Of a stretch of 64,000 bases of DNA, positions 9,180 through 17,019 are shown one piece after another; within the stretch, counting starts at the first letter, position 1, and every line of letters starts with the position of its first letter. The notes beneath the pieces are model-generated. The model made no database searches and was not told the origin of the DNA. It saw nothing but the letters and a program-made list of their open reading frames with translations. A program made the position numbers and the translations under genes. This DNA is from Pseudomonas sp. dw_358 (GTDB taxonomy: Bacteria; Pseudomonadota; Gammaproteobacteria; Pseudomonadales; Pseudomonadaceae): assembly GCF_018449655.1 (NCBI RefSeq), contig NZ_JAAVUX010000002.1, positions 124,001 through 188,000 of the forward strand. Reading direction: 5' to 3'.

Positions 9180-9785
9180 ATGAGCAGCATTCGCGAGCGC
9201 AACAAAGAACTGATCTTGCGCGCAGCCAGCGAGGAGTTCGCCGACAAGGGCTTCGCCGCCACCAAGACCAGCGACATCGCCGCCAAGGCCGGATTGCCCA
9301 AGCCGAACGTCTATTACTACTTCAAATCCAAGGACAACCTCTATCGGGAGGTTCTGGAAAGCATCATCGAGCCGATCCTCAAGGCCTCGACGCCCTTCAA
9401 TCCCGAGGGCGAGCCCAACGACGTGCTCAGCAGCTACATTCGCTCGAAGATCCGCATCTCCCGCGACCTGCCCTTCGCATCAAAAGTGTTCGCCAGCGAA
9501 ATCATGCACGGCGCCCCGCACTTGAGCCCGGACCAGGTCGAGCAGCTCAATGCCCAGGCGCGACACAATATCCAGTGCATCCAGACCTGGGTCGAACGCG
9601 GCCAGATCGCCGCCATCGACCCCCACCACCTGTTGTTCAGCATCTGGGCAGCGACCCAGACCTACGCCGATTTCGATTGGCAGATTTCGGTGGTGACGGG
9701 CAAGGCCAGGCTGGAGGAGGCCGACTACGAGGCGGCGGCGCAGACCATCATTCGCATGGTGCTCAAGGGCTGCGCGCCGGATTAG
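9180..9785 (+). CDS. TetR-family regulator, RutR-like
   Basis: The 201-residue protein has an N-terminal TetR helix-turn-helix domain (about residues 10-58, FADKGFAATKTSDIAAKAGLP followed by NVYYYFKSK). The ligand domain is strikingly like Escherichia coli RutR: RISRDLPFASKVFASEIMHGAP and DPHHLLFSIWAATQTYADF. RutR senses uracil and controls pyrimidine and purine catabolism genes. The gene stands next to glyoxylate/allantoin-type genes (gcl, hyi, glxR), as in other Pseudomonas, so a role in that nitrogen or glyoxylate pathway is plausible. Its true effector is unknown. Confidence 0.85.
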   Translation: MSSIRERNKELILRAASEEFADKGFAATKTSDIAAKAGLPKPNVYYYFKSKDNLYREVLESIIEPILKASTPFNPEGEPNDVLSSYIRSKIRISRDLPFASKVFASEIMHGAPHLSPDQVEQLNAQARHNIQCIQTWVERGQIAAIDPHHLLFSIWAATQTYADFDWQISVVTGKARLEEADYEAAAQTIIRMVLKGCAPD

Positions 9786-9836
9786 GGTGGGGGCTGCAAT
9801 GGCTGTCTCGAGATCTCGGCCAGCCCCTGGCAGCCC

Positions 9837-10262
9837 TCAACCCACCTCGAACCCCATCGCTTCCACCCCCTTCAAAGCACACTGCTCGTCAATATCCGAC
9901 GTATCCCCACTGACCCCCACCGCCCCCAACACCACCCCTGACTCATCGCGAATCAACACCCCGCCCGGTGCCGGCACCACCGCACCCCGGCCCAAGGCAT
10001 TCAACGCGGCATAGAACGCCGGACGCTGTTGCGAGTCCTCGGCCAGCAACCGTGAGGTCTTGCCCAGGGCGATCGCGCCCCAAGCCTTGCCCGTGGCCAC
10101 CTGGGGCCGCAACAGGCTGGCGCCGTCCTGGCGTTGCAGGCTGACCAGATGACCGCCGATATCAATGACCGCCACCGCCAGCGGCGCCGCCTTGATGCCC
10201 CGCCCGTGGGACAAAACCCCTTCGATGATCCGGTTGGCTGATTGCAGATCCAGTGTGCTCAT
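9837..10262 (-). CDS. GlcG/HbpS-family (DUF336) protein
   Basis: A 141-residue protein with the GlcG/HbpS fold signature: SANRIIEGVLSHGRG, PLAVAVIDIGGHLVSLQRQDGA, ATGKAWGAIALG and PGGVLIRDESGVVLGAVGVSG. Such proteins bind heme or small acids and often lie beside glycolate and glyoxylate genes, where their exact role is unclear. The frame is open upstream, but homologs start at MSTLDLQSAN and a GGAAT-type site precedes it. It is divergent from gcl; an operator-like palindrome overlaps its predicted -10 box, which suggests shared control. Confidence 0.85.
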   Translation of the reverse strand: MSTLDLQSANRIIEGVLSHGRGIKAAPLAVAVIDIGGHLVSLQRQDGASLLRPQVATGKAWGAIALGKTSRLLAEDSQQRPAFYAALNALGRGAVVPAPGGVLIRDESGVVLGAVGVSGDTSDIDEQCALKGVEAMGFEVG

Positions 10263-10323
10263 GGTGGATTCCTTGTTTTTAATGAATATCACAACCATAA
10301 ATAGATCACAGGTGAAGTAATTT

Positions 10324-10335
10324 TTGTATACAATT
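10324..10335. promoter_or_regulatory. Operator-like palindrome TTGTATACAATT, copy 1
   Basis: The central 10 bp (10325-10334) are a perfect palindrome of the type bound by FCD-class GntR regulators. On the minus strand TATACA serves as a possible -10 box, with TTGTGA 16 bp upstream as -35, for the GlcG-like gene, so the site would overlap that promoter. An identical 12-bp copy lies at 10440-10451. Confidence 0.7.
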
Positions 10336-10395
10336 TTACTGTAATCTCACAAAAAACCCCAAAATAGCCCTTCTATTCCTGGCAGCGAAAACCCA

Positions 10396-10425
10396 TTGAC
10401 CTGCCACCCCGGTCATGAATACACT
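10396..10425 (+). promoter_or_regulatory. Predicted sigma-70 promoter of gcl
   Basis: TTGACC (10396-10401) and TACACT (10420-10425) are spaced by 18 bp. Transcription would begin near 10432, just before the second operator copy. The -10 match is moderate. Confidence 0.45.
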
Positions 10426-10439
10426 CCAGGCACAGCAAG

Positions 10440-10451
10440 TTGTATACAATT
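10440..10451. promoter_or_regulatory. Operator-like palindrome TTGTATACAATT, copy 2
   Basis: Identical in all 12 bp to the copy at 10324-10335, with 116 bp between centres (close to eleven helical turns). It lies between the predicted gcl start of transcription and the gcl start codon at 10475, a position suited to repression. Confidence 0.7.
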
Positions 10452-10474
10452 ACAAAGCCAAAGAGGCACAAACA

Positions 10475-12250
10475 ATGAGCAAAATGAGAGCAATCGACGC
10501 CGCCGTTCTGGTGATGCGCCGTGAAGGCGTTGATACCGCATTCGGGATTCCCGGCGCGGCCATCAACCCGCTGTATTCGGCCCTCAAGAACGTCGGCGGC
10601 ATCTCCCATGTGCTGGCCCGCCATGTCGAAGGCGCCTCGCACATGGCCGAGGGTTACACCCGCACCCGGGCCGGCAACATCGGCGTGTGCATCGGCACCT
10701 CCGGCCCGGCCGGCACCGACATGGTCACCGGCCTGTACAGCGCCTCGGCCGACTCCATCCCGATCCTGTGCATCACCGGCCAGGCGCCACGGGCGCGGAT
10801 GCACAAGGAAGACTTCCAGGCGGTGGACATCACCAGCATCGTCAAGCCGGTGACCAAATGGGCGACCACCGTGCTGGAACCCGGCCAGGTACCCTATGCC
10901 TTCCAGAAAGCCTTCTATGAAATGCGCACCGGCCGTCCCGGCCCGGTGTTGATCGACCTGCCCTTCGATGTGCAGATGGCCGAGATCGAATTCGACATCG
11001 ACGCCTACGAGCCCTTGAGTGTGGCCAGACCGGCGGCCACCCGTGTACAGGTGGAAAAAGCCCTGGCCATGCTCAACGATGCCGAGCGGCCGTTGCTGGT
11101 CAGTGGCGGCGGCGTGATCAACGCTGATGCCAGTGAGCAACTGGTGGCCTTCGCCGAACTGACCGGCATCCCGGTGATTCCGACCCTAATGGGTTGGGGC
11201 ACCATCGCCGATGACCATCCGCAAATGGTCGGCATGGTCGGCCTGCAGACCTCCCATCGTTACGGCAACGCCACCCTGCTCAAGTCCGATCTGGTGCTGG
11301 GCATCGGCAACCGCTGGGCCAACCGCCACACCGGTTCGGTGGACGTCTACACCGAAGGCCGCCGCTTCATTCATGTCGACATCGAACCGACCCAGATCGG
11401 CCGGGTCTTCACCCCGGACCTGGGGATTGTTTCCGATGCCGGTGCCGCGCTGGACATGTTCCTCGAGGTCGCCCGCGAGTGGAAAGCCGCCGGCAAGCTC
11501 AAGGACCGCGGCATGTGGCTCGCCGATTGCCAGCAGCGCAAGGCCAGCCTGCACCGCAAGACCCACTTCGACAACGTGCCGGTCAAACCCCAGCGCGTCT
11601 ATGAAGAAATGAACAAGGTGTTCGACCGTGACACCTGCTATGTCAGCACCATCGGCCTGTCGCAGATCGCCGGGGCACAATTCCTCCACGTGTACAAGCC
11701 ACGCCACTGGATCAACTGCGGCCAGGCCGGGCCCCTGGGCTGGACCATTCCGGCTGCGCTGGGGGTGGTCAAGGCCGACCCGAGCCGCAACGTCGTGGCG
11801 CTGTCCGGCGACTACGACTTCCAGTTCATGATCGAAGAGCTGGCCGTGGGTGCGCAGTTCAACCTGCCGTACATTCATGTGGTGGTGAACAACTCCTATC
11901 TGGGTTTGATTCGCCAGGCTCAGCGCGGATTCGAGATGGACTACTGCGTGCAGCTGGCCTTCGAAAACCTCAACGCCCCCGAACTCAACGGCTACGGCGT
12001 GGATCACGTCGCCGTGGTCGAGGGCTTGGGCTGCAAGGCGCTGCGGGTGTTCGAGCCGGCCCAGATCGAGCCGGCCCTGCGCAAGGCCCAGGCGCTGATG
12101 GCCGAATTCCGCGTGCCGGTCATGGTGGAGATCATCCTGGAACGGGTCACCAACATTTCCATGGGTACCGAGATCAACGCAGTCAACGAGTTCGAAGACC
12201 TCGCCCTGGTCGGCGATGACGCGCCCACTGCCATTTCCCTGCTCGACTGA
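10475..12250 (+). CDS. gcl: Glyoxylate carboligase (tartronate-semialdehyde synthase)
   Basis: The 591-residue ThDP enzyme joins two glyoxylates to tartronate semialdehyde and CO2. It begins [24 protein letters not shown], broken here by natural domain turns, and shows the cofactor motif [13 protein letters not shown] with [10 protein letters not shown]. Val51 in RHVEGA replaces the glutamate that nearly all ThDP enzymes use to activate the cofactor; this is the known hallmark of Gcl. The frame opens 20 codons earlier, but that part overlaps the operator, and the length from 10475 equals the usual 591. First gene of gcl-hyi-glxR. Confidence 0.96.
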   Translation: MSKMRAIDAAVLVMRREGVDTAFGIPGAAINPLYSALKNVGGISHVLARHVEGASHMAEGYTRTRAGNIGVCIGTSGPAGTDMVTGLYSASADSIPILCITGQAPRARMHKEDFQAVDITSIVKPVTKWATTVLEPGQVPYAFQKAFYEMRTGRPGPVLIDLPFDVQMAEIEFDIDAYEPLSVARPAATRVQVEKALAMLNDAERPLLVSGGGVINADASEQLVAFAELTGIPVIPTLMGWGTIADDHPQMVGMVGLQTSHRYGNATLLKSDLVLGIGNRWANRHTGSVDVYTEGRRFIHVDIEPTQIGRVFTPDLGIVSDAGAALDMFLEVAREWKAAGKLKDRGMWLADCQQRKASLHRKTHFDNVPVKPQRVYEEMNKVFDRDTCYVSTIGLSQIAGAQFLHVYKPRHWINCGQAGPLGWTIPAALGVVKADPSRNVVALSGDYDFQFMIEELAVGAQFNLPYIHVVVNNSYLGLIRQAQRGFEMDYCVQLAFENLNAPELNGYGVDHVAVVEGLGCKALRVFEPAQIEPALRKAQALMAEFRVPVMVEIILERVTNISMGTEINAVNEFEDLALVGDDAPTAISLLD

Positions 12251-12260
12251 GGACGCCGCG

Positions 12261-13043
12261 ATGCCCCGTTTTGCTGCCAACCTGTCCATGCTGTTCACCG
12301 AGCAGGATTTTCTCGCGCGCTTCAAGGCCGCAGCCGACGCCGGTTTCGGCGGCGTCGAGTACTTGTTCCCCTACGACTACAGTTCGGCCGAGATCAAGGC
12401 CCAGCTGGACCGCCACACGCTGACCCAGGTCCTGTTCAACCTGCCGGCCGGTGACTGGGTCAATGGTGAGCGCGGGATCGCCTGCCACCCTGACCGCATC
12501 GAGGAGTTCCGTGCCGGTGTCGACCTGGCCATCGCCTACGCCAAGGTGCTGGGCAACAGCCAGATCAATTGCCTGGCCGGGATTCGCCCGGCCGGCCTGG
12601 CCTGCACCGAAGTCGAGAAAACCTTCATCGACAACCTCAAGTATGCCGCCGGCAAGCTTGAGGCGGTGGGCATCAAGCTGGTGATGGAAGCGATCAACAC
12701 CCGCGACATCCCCGGTTTCTATTTGAACAACACCCGCCAGGCCCTGGCGATTCAGGAACAGGTCGCCAGCGCCAACCTGTTCCTGCAGTACGACATCTAC
12801 CACATGCAAATCATGGAGGGCGACCTGGCCCCGACCTTGTCGGCGCATCTGCCGCGAATCAACCATGTGCAACTGGCGGACAACCCCGGGCGCCACGAGC
12901 CGGGCACCGGCGAAATCAACTACCGCTTCCTGTTCGAGCACCTGGACCGCATCGGTTACGAGGGCTGGGTCGGCTGCGAATACAAGCCGCGGACCACCAC
13001 CGAAGCCGGCCTGGGCTGGCTCAAGACCCATAACGCAATTTAA
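12261..13043 (+). CDS. hyi: Hydroxypyruvate isomerase
   Basis: A 260-residue TIM-barrel protein of the xylose-isomerase-like superfamily, interconverting hydroxypyruvate and tartronate semialdehyde. Visible landmarks are MPRFAANLSMLFTE, FGGVEYLFPYDY, MEAINTRDIPGF, LQYDIYHMQIMEGD and VQLADNPGRHEPGTGEINY. The upstream extension of the frame lies inside gcl; a GAGGACGCC sequence precedes the ATG at 12261, 10 bp after the gcl stop. Second gene of the operon. Confidence 0.95.
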   Translation: MPRFAANLSMLFTEQDFLARFKAAADAGFGGVEYLFPYDYSSAEIKAQLDRHTLTQVLFNLPAGDWVNGERGIACHPDRIEEFRAGVDLAIAYAKVLGNSQINCLAGIRPAGLACTEVEKTFIDNLKYAAGKLEAVGIKLVMEAINTRDIPGFYLNNTRQALAIQEQVASANLFLQYDIYHMQIMEGDLAPTLSAHLPRINHVQLADNPGRHEPGTGEINYRFLFEHLDRIGYEGWVGCEYKPRTTTEAGLGWLKTHNAI

Positions 13044-13055
13044 GGAGCAACGAAC

Positions 13056-13955
13056 ATGGCTAAAATCGGTTTTATCGGCACTGGCATCATGGGCCTGCCC
13101 ATGGCACAGAACCTGCTCAATGCAGGCCACAACCTGTTTCTCTCCACCCACCACGACCCGGCCCCGGCAGCGCTGCTGGACGGCGGCGCGGTGGGCCTGG
13201 CCAACCCGCGGGAAGTGGCCCAGGAGGCCGAGTTCATCATCGTCATGGTGCCCGACACCCCTCAGGTGGACGACGTGCTGTTTCGCGAGGACGGTGTGGC
13301 CAAGGGCCTGAGTGCCGGCAAGGTGGTGATCGACATGAGCTCGATCTCGCCGACCGCCACCAAGGCCTTCGCCGCGAAGATCAAGGAAACCGGCGCTGCC
13401 TACCTCGACGCCCCGGTCTCGGGCGGCGAAGTGGGGGCCAAGGCGGCCACCTTGAGCATCATGGTCGGCGGCTGCTCCAGTGCCTACGAACGTGCCCTGC
13501 CGCTGTTCCAGAGCCTGGGCAAGAACATCACCCTGGTGGGTGGCAACGGCGACGGCCAGACCGCCAAGGTGGCCAACCAGATCATCGTCGCCCTGAACAT
13601 CCAGGCAGTGGCCGAGGCCCTGCTGTTCGCGGCCAAGAACGGCGCCGACCCGGCCAAGGTGCGTGAAGCACTGATGGGTGGCTTTGCCTCGTCGAAGATT
13701 CTGGAAGTGCACGGTGATCGCATGGTCAAAGGCACCTTCGATCCGGGCTTCCGTATCAGCCTGCACCAGAAGGACCTCAACCTGGCCCTGCAGGGCGCTC
13801 GCGAGTTGAACATCAACCTGCCCAACACGGCCAATGCCCAGCAGGTGTTCAGCACCTGTGCGGCGTTGGGTGGCGCCCATTGGGACCATTCGGCGCTGAT
13901 CAAGGGGTTGGAGCACATGGCCAACTTCTCGATTCGGGACGGCAAGCCACAGTAA
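13056..13955 (+). CDS. glxR: 2-hydroxy-3-oxopropionate (tartronate semialdehyde) reductase
   Basis: The 299-residue beta-hydroxyacid dehydrogenase reduces tartronate semialdehyde to D-glycerate with NAD(P)H. It has the Rossmann motif GFIGTGIMGLPMAQNL at residues 5-20, DAPVSGGEVGA for substrate binding and the catalytic lysine region GDGQTAKVANQ. A good AAGGAGC site precedes it, 12 bp after hyi. The stop codon lies inside a small CACAGT/ACTGTG hairpin (13948-13962). In several Pseudomonas the operon continues with ttuD and pykF; here it ends with a palindromic repeat. Confidence 0.95.
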   Translation: MAKIGFIGTGIMGLPMAQNLLNAGHNLFLSTHHDPAPAALLDGGAVGLANPREVAQEAEFIIVMVPDTPQVDDVLFREDGVAKGLSAGKVVIDMSSISPTATKAFAAKIKETGAAYLDAPVSGGEVGAKAATLSIMVGGCSSAYERALPLFQSLGKNITLVGGNGDGQTAKVANQIIVALNIQAVAEALLFAAKNGADPAKVREALMGGFASSKILEVHGDRMVKGTFDPGFRISLHQKDLNLALQGARELNINLPNTANAQQVFSTCAALGGAHWDHSALIKGLEHMANFSIRDGKPQ

Positions 13956-13976
13956 AACTGTGTACCCATGCCTGTA

Positions 13977-14057
13977 GAACCGAGCCCGCTCGGGAAGAAC
14001 ACGCCGCTGTGTACCTGTTGTAACGCAGCGCCTGATTCCCAGGCAAGCTCGGTCCTG
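13977..14057. repeat. Palindromic intergenic repeat, copy A
   Basis: An imperfect 20-nt inverted repeat (13977-13996 with 14036-14055) of the pattern GRACCGAGCYTGCTCGGGAA flanks about 39 bp of spacer that also can pair in part. The same arms occur at 53681-53759 and 63972-63991. Located after glxR. Confidence 0.75.
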
Positions 14058-14120
14058 CGGGGGTTGTTTCACGCATGAAATCTCCCCAAGGGTTCGCACC
14101 AAACCGAGAGATCTGACCTC

Positions 14121-14993
14121 ATGAAGCCGCTTCCTCCCGCCTGCCACGACGGGCCCGTCGCCGTGCTCAACGGCTTCAGCCAGGTCCTCCTGCAACGCCA
14201 TCCTCTCTGCGGCCTGTGCTGTCTGCTGGCCATTCTCGTGGCCGAGCCGCAGTGGATCGGCGGCGCGCTGCTGGGTGCAGTGGGCGGGCTGTTCACGGCC
14301 CAGCGGCGCGAGTACAGCCGCGCGCACCGCCAGGCTGGGCTGTACAGCTACAACGGCGTGCTCATCGGCCTGCTGCTGAGCAGCCAGCTGTCGTGGTCGC
14401 CGCTGTTACCGTTATTGATCCTGAGCGGCAGCGGCCTGGCCGCCTGCCTGGTGGAGCAGTGGTTGCGCCGTTGCGTGCGCCCCAGTTGTCTGCCTGCCTA
14501 CACGGCACCGTTCGTGCTGCTGAGCTGGGGGCTTTTGCAACTGCTGGAAACACATCCGTCCGCCCCCTTGCCTGACCTGCCGCTATGGCAGAGCTGGCTA
14601 ATGGGCATCGGCGAAATCTTCCTGCTCGCCAGCCCCGTGGCCGGCGCGCTGATCCTGCTCGGTCTGCTACTGAGCAGCCGCCGCGCCGCCATCTGGGCCA
14701 TCCTCGGCTCGGCCTGCGGCCTGGCCTTCGCCTGGCTGGAAGACGCGCCCGCCAGTGGTTTGCACGGTTTCAACCCGGCGCTGGCAGGGCTGGCGTTCAG
14801 CGCCGGGTATCTGCGCCCGCTGCTGGCGATCGGCCTGGCCGTCCTGCTGCAACCGGGCTTCAGTAGCCTGCCGGTGGCGGGGCTGACCGCCCCCTTCATA
14901 CTCGCCTGCTGGCTGGTCAAGGCCGGGGAACGGGTGCACAGGCAAGCCGCGCAGGCCAGTGGGCCCTTGCACTGCCCCCTGCAAAGCTCCTAG
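14121..14993 (+). CDS. Urea transporter (UT family)
   Basis: The 290-residue membrane protein shows two homologous halves as in urea channels: QAGLYSYNGVLIGLLLS in the first half and GLHGFNPALAGLAFSAG in the second, with TAPFVLLSW and TAPFILACW after them. These match the LYGYNG and GFNS elements lining the urea pore. It likely lets urea cross the inner membrane down its gradient. No urease or urea carboxylase gene lies nearby. It could also pass other amides. Confidence 0.88.
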   Translation: MKPLPPACHDGPVAVLNGFSQVLLQRHPLCGLCCLLAILVAEPQWIGGALLGAVGGLFTAQRREYSRAHRQAGLYSYNGVLIGLLLSSQLSWSPLLPLLILSGSGLAACLVEQWLRRCVRPSCLPAYTAPFVLLSWGLLQLLETHPSAPLPDLPLWQSWLMGIGEIFLLASPVAGALILLGLLLSSRRAAIWAILGSACGLAFAWLEDAPASGLHGFNPALAGLAFSAGYLRPLLAIGLAVLLQPGFSSLPVAGLTAPFILACWLVKAGERVHRQAAQASGPLHCPLQSS

Positions 14994-15023
14994 GCTCTGC
15001 GCTTTACCGCCGCTTGAGCCGTC

Positions 15024-15851
15024 ATGAACAATCCTATTGCCACCTGGCGCCAGCGCCTTTTCGTTGTCGTGTTCCAGACCAACACCCGCGCCGGCCGAGC
15101 CTTCGACCTGGCCTTGCTGGTGATCATCCTCGCCAGTCTACTGGTGGTCATGATCGACAGCGTCGAAAGCGTGCACCAGCGCTACGCCGATCAATTCGCC
15201 TGGATCGAGTGGGGCTTTACCTTCATCTTTGCCGTGGAATATCTGCTGCGGCTGTTCTGCTCGCCAAAACCGCTGCGTTACGCCTTCAGCTTCTATGGGC
15301 TGGTGGACCTGCTGGCGATCCTGCCCGGGATCATCGCCATCTTCTACAGCGATGCGCAGTACCTGATGGTGGTGCGCATGGTGCGCATGCTGCGGGTGTT
15401 CCGGATCCTCAAGCTCAGCCCCTACCTGATGCAGGCCGACTACCTGTGGGCGGCGCTGCGGGGCAGCCGGCAGAAGATCATCGTGTTCCTGCTCAGCGTG
15501 TCCACCCTGGTGGTGCTGTTCGGCACCCTGATGTACGTGATCGAAGGGCCGGAAGACGGCTTTACCAGCATCCCCAAGGGCATTTACTGGGCCATTGTCA
15601 CCTTGACCACGGTGGGCTTCGGCGACATCGTGCCGAAGACCGCACTGGGCCAGATGCTCTCGTCACTGGTGATGATCACGGGTTATTCGATCATTGCCGT
15701 GCCTACCGGGATCTTCACCGCCGAGCTGGCCAATGCCATGCGCGGCGAGGAACTGGAGCAGGACTGCCCGTCCTGCAAGAAGCCGCGGCACGAGCCCGGC
15801 GCAGCGTTCTGCTCACGCTGCGGCAGCCATCTGTTTGCAAAAATGGAATAA
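15024..15851 (+). CDS. Voltage-gated potassium channel with zinc-ribbon tail
   Basis: The 275-residue protein has six membrane helices. S4 carries basic residues every third position (Arg118, 121, 124, 127 and Lys130), the mark of a voltage sensor. The pore loop has the K+ selectivity filter TVGFGD at residues 196-201. After S6 the tail has four cysteines, Cys248, 251, 263 and 266, in CPSC-x11-CSRC spacing, a zinc-ribbon. It probably forms a tetramer in the inner membrane. It stands alone, 30 bp after the urea transporter with which it may be co-transcribed. Confidence 0.9.
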   Translation: MNNPIATWRQRLFVVVFQTNTRAGRAFDLALLVIILASLLVVMIDSVESVHQRYADQFAWIEWGFTFIFAVEYLLRLFCSPKPLRYAFSFYGLVDLLAILPGIIAIFYSDAQYLMVVRMVRMLRVFRILKLSPYLMQADYLWAALRGSRQKIIVFLLSVSTLVVLFGTLMYVIEGPEDGFTSIPKGIYWAIVTLTTVGFGDIVPKTALGQMLSSLVMITGYSIIAVPTGIFTAELANAMRGEELEQDCPSCKKPRHEPGAAFCSRCGSHLFAKME

Positions 15852-15894
15852 GGAAAGTGTTTTTCCGTCTGCCCGGCCTGCGGCGCCGGGCTGG

Positions 15895-15900
15895 CATAAT
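15895..15900 (+). promoter_or_regulatory. Possible -10 box of sbp
   Basis: CATAAT lies 45 bp upstream of the GTG start of sbp and just after a GC-rich inverted repeat (15871-15891, 7-bp arms). No convincing -35 box was found, so this is tentative. Confidence 0.3.
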
Positions 15901-15945
15901 GCCCGCACCCACGCTTCCCATAACAACAGCAAAAGGATTTTCGCA

Positions 15946-16947
15946 GTGAACAGACTCCTCAGCGCCTCGTTGCTGGCCGCCGGGCTCGGCCTCGCCAGCT
16001 TCGCCCAGGCGGCCACGCCGCCGTTGCTCAACGTCTCCTACGACGTGATGCGCGACTTCTACAAGGACTACAACGCCGCCTTCCAGAAACACTGGCAAGC
16101 CGAGCACAACACCCCCATCACCCTCCAAATGTCCTTCGGCGGCTCGAGCAAACAGGCACGCTCGGTGATCGATGGCCTGCCGGCCGATGTCATCACCATG
16201 AACATGGCCACCGACATCAATGCCCTGGCCGACAATGGCAAGCTGGTGCCGGACAACTGGGTCACCCGCCTGCCCGACCACAGTGCGCCCTTCACCTCGG
16301 CCACCGTGTTCATCGTGCGCAAGGGCAACCCCAAAGGCCTGAAGGACTGGCCCGATTTGCTCAAGGACGGCGTGCAGGTGATCGTGCCCAACCCGAAAAC
16401 CTCGGGCAACGGGCGCTACACCTACCTGTCTGCCTGGGGGTACGAGCTCAAACATGGCGCCACCGAGGAGCAAGCCAGGGACTTCGTCGGCCAGCTCTTC
16501 AAGCAGGTCCCGGTACTGGACACCGGCGGCCGGGGTGCCACCACCACGTTCATGACCAACCAGATCGGCGACGTGCTGATCACCTTCGAAAACGAAGCGG
16601 AAATGATCGCCCGGGAATTTGGCCGCGATCAATTCGAAGTGGTCTACCCCAGCGTTTCTGCCGAGGCCGAGCCGCCGGTCAGCGTAGTGGACAAGGTCGT
16701 CGACAAGAAAGGCACCCGTGCCGAGGCCGAGGAATACCTGAAATACCTGTGGTCAGCCGAGGGGCAGGAGATTGCCGCGCAGAACTACCTGCGGCCGCGG
16801 GACCCGGCGGTATTGGCCAAGTACAGCGACCGCTTTCCCAAAGTGGACTTCCTCTCGGTAGAGAAGACCTTTGGCGATTGGCGGACAGTGCAGAAGACCC
16901 ACTTTGCCGATGGCGGGGTGTTTGATCAGATTTACAGCGGGAAGTGA
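15946..16947 (+). CDS. sbp: Sulfate/thiosulfate-binding periplasmic protein
   Basis: The 333-residue product starts with a signal peptide (LLSASLLAAGLGLASFAQA, cleaved before ATPPLL) and continues LLNVSYDVMRDFYKDYNAAF, MSFGGSSKQARSVIDGLPADVITMNMATDI, broken by loops, and SGNGRYTYLSAWGY, which are characteristic of Sbp/CysP. It delivers sulfate to the CysTWA importer, which is not next to it. The longer open frame runs into the channel gene; GTG at 15946 with AAAGGA upstream gives the mature family length. Confidence 0.94.
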   Translation: MNRLLSASLLAAGLGLASFAQAATPPLLNVSYDVMRDFYKDYNAAFQKHWQAEHNTPITLQMSFGGSSKQARSVIDGLPADVITMNMATDINALADNGKLVPDNWVTRLPDHSAPFTSATVFIVRKGNPKGLKDWPDLLKDGVQVIVPNPKTSGNGRYTYLSAWGYELKHGATEEQARDFVGQLFKQVPVLDTGGRGATTTFMTNQIGDVLITFENEAEMIAREFGRDQFEVVYPSVSAEAEPPVSVVDKVVDKKGTRAEAEEYLKYLWSAEGQEIAAQNYLRPRDPAVLAKYSDRFPKVDFLSVEKTFGDWRTVQKTHFADGGVFDQIYSGK

Positions 16948-16968
16948 GCCGAGATCGCGTAACGACAA

Positions 16969-16994
16969 CCACCGACCGCCCACGCGGCCGGTGG
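16969..16994. terminator. GC-rich stem-loop between sbp and the next convergent gene
   Basis: CCACCG-A-CCGC pairs with GCGG-C-CGGTGG around a 4-nt loop, giving ten pairs with one mismatch. No T-run follows on either strand, so termination is only suggested by its position between convergent genes. Confidence 0.35.
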
Positions 16995-17019
16995 CTGCCC
17001 TGACCGGATCAAAAACCCA

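Noticed and set aside
12183..14327. A 714-codon open frame antisense to hyi and glxR
   Set aside because: Shadow of two well-recognised enzymes; residue composition is that of a mirrored frame.
15871..15891. GC-rich inverted repeat before sbp as terminator of the channel gene
   Set aside because: No T-run follows on either strand; the T-run precedes the stem.
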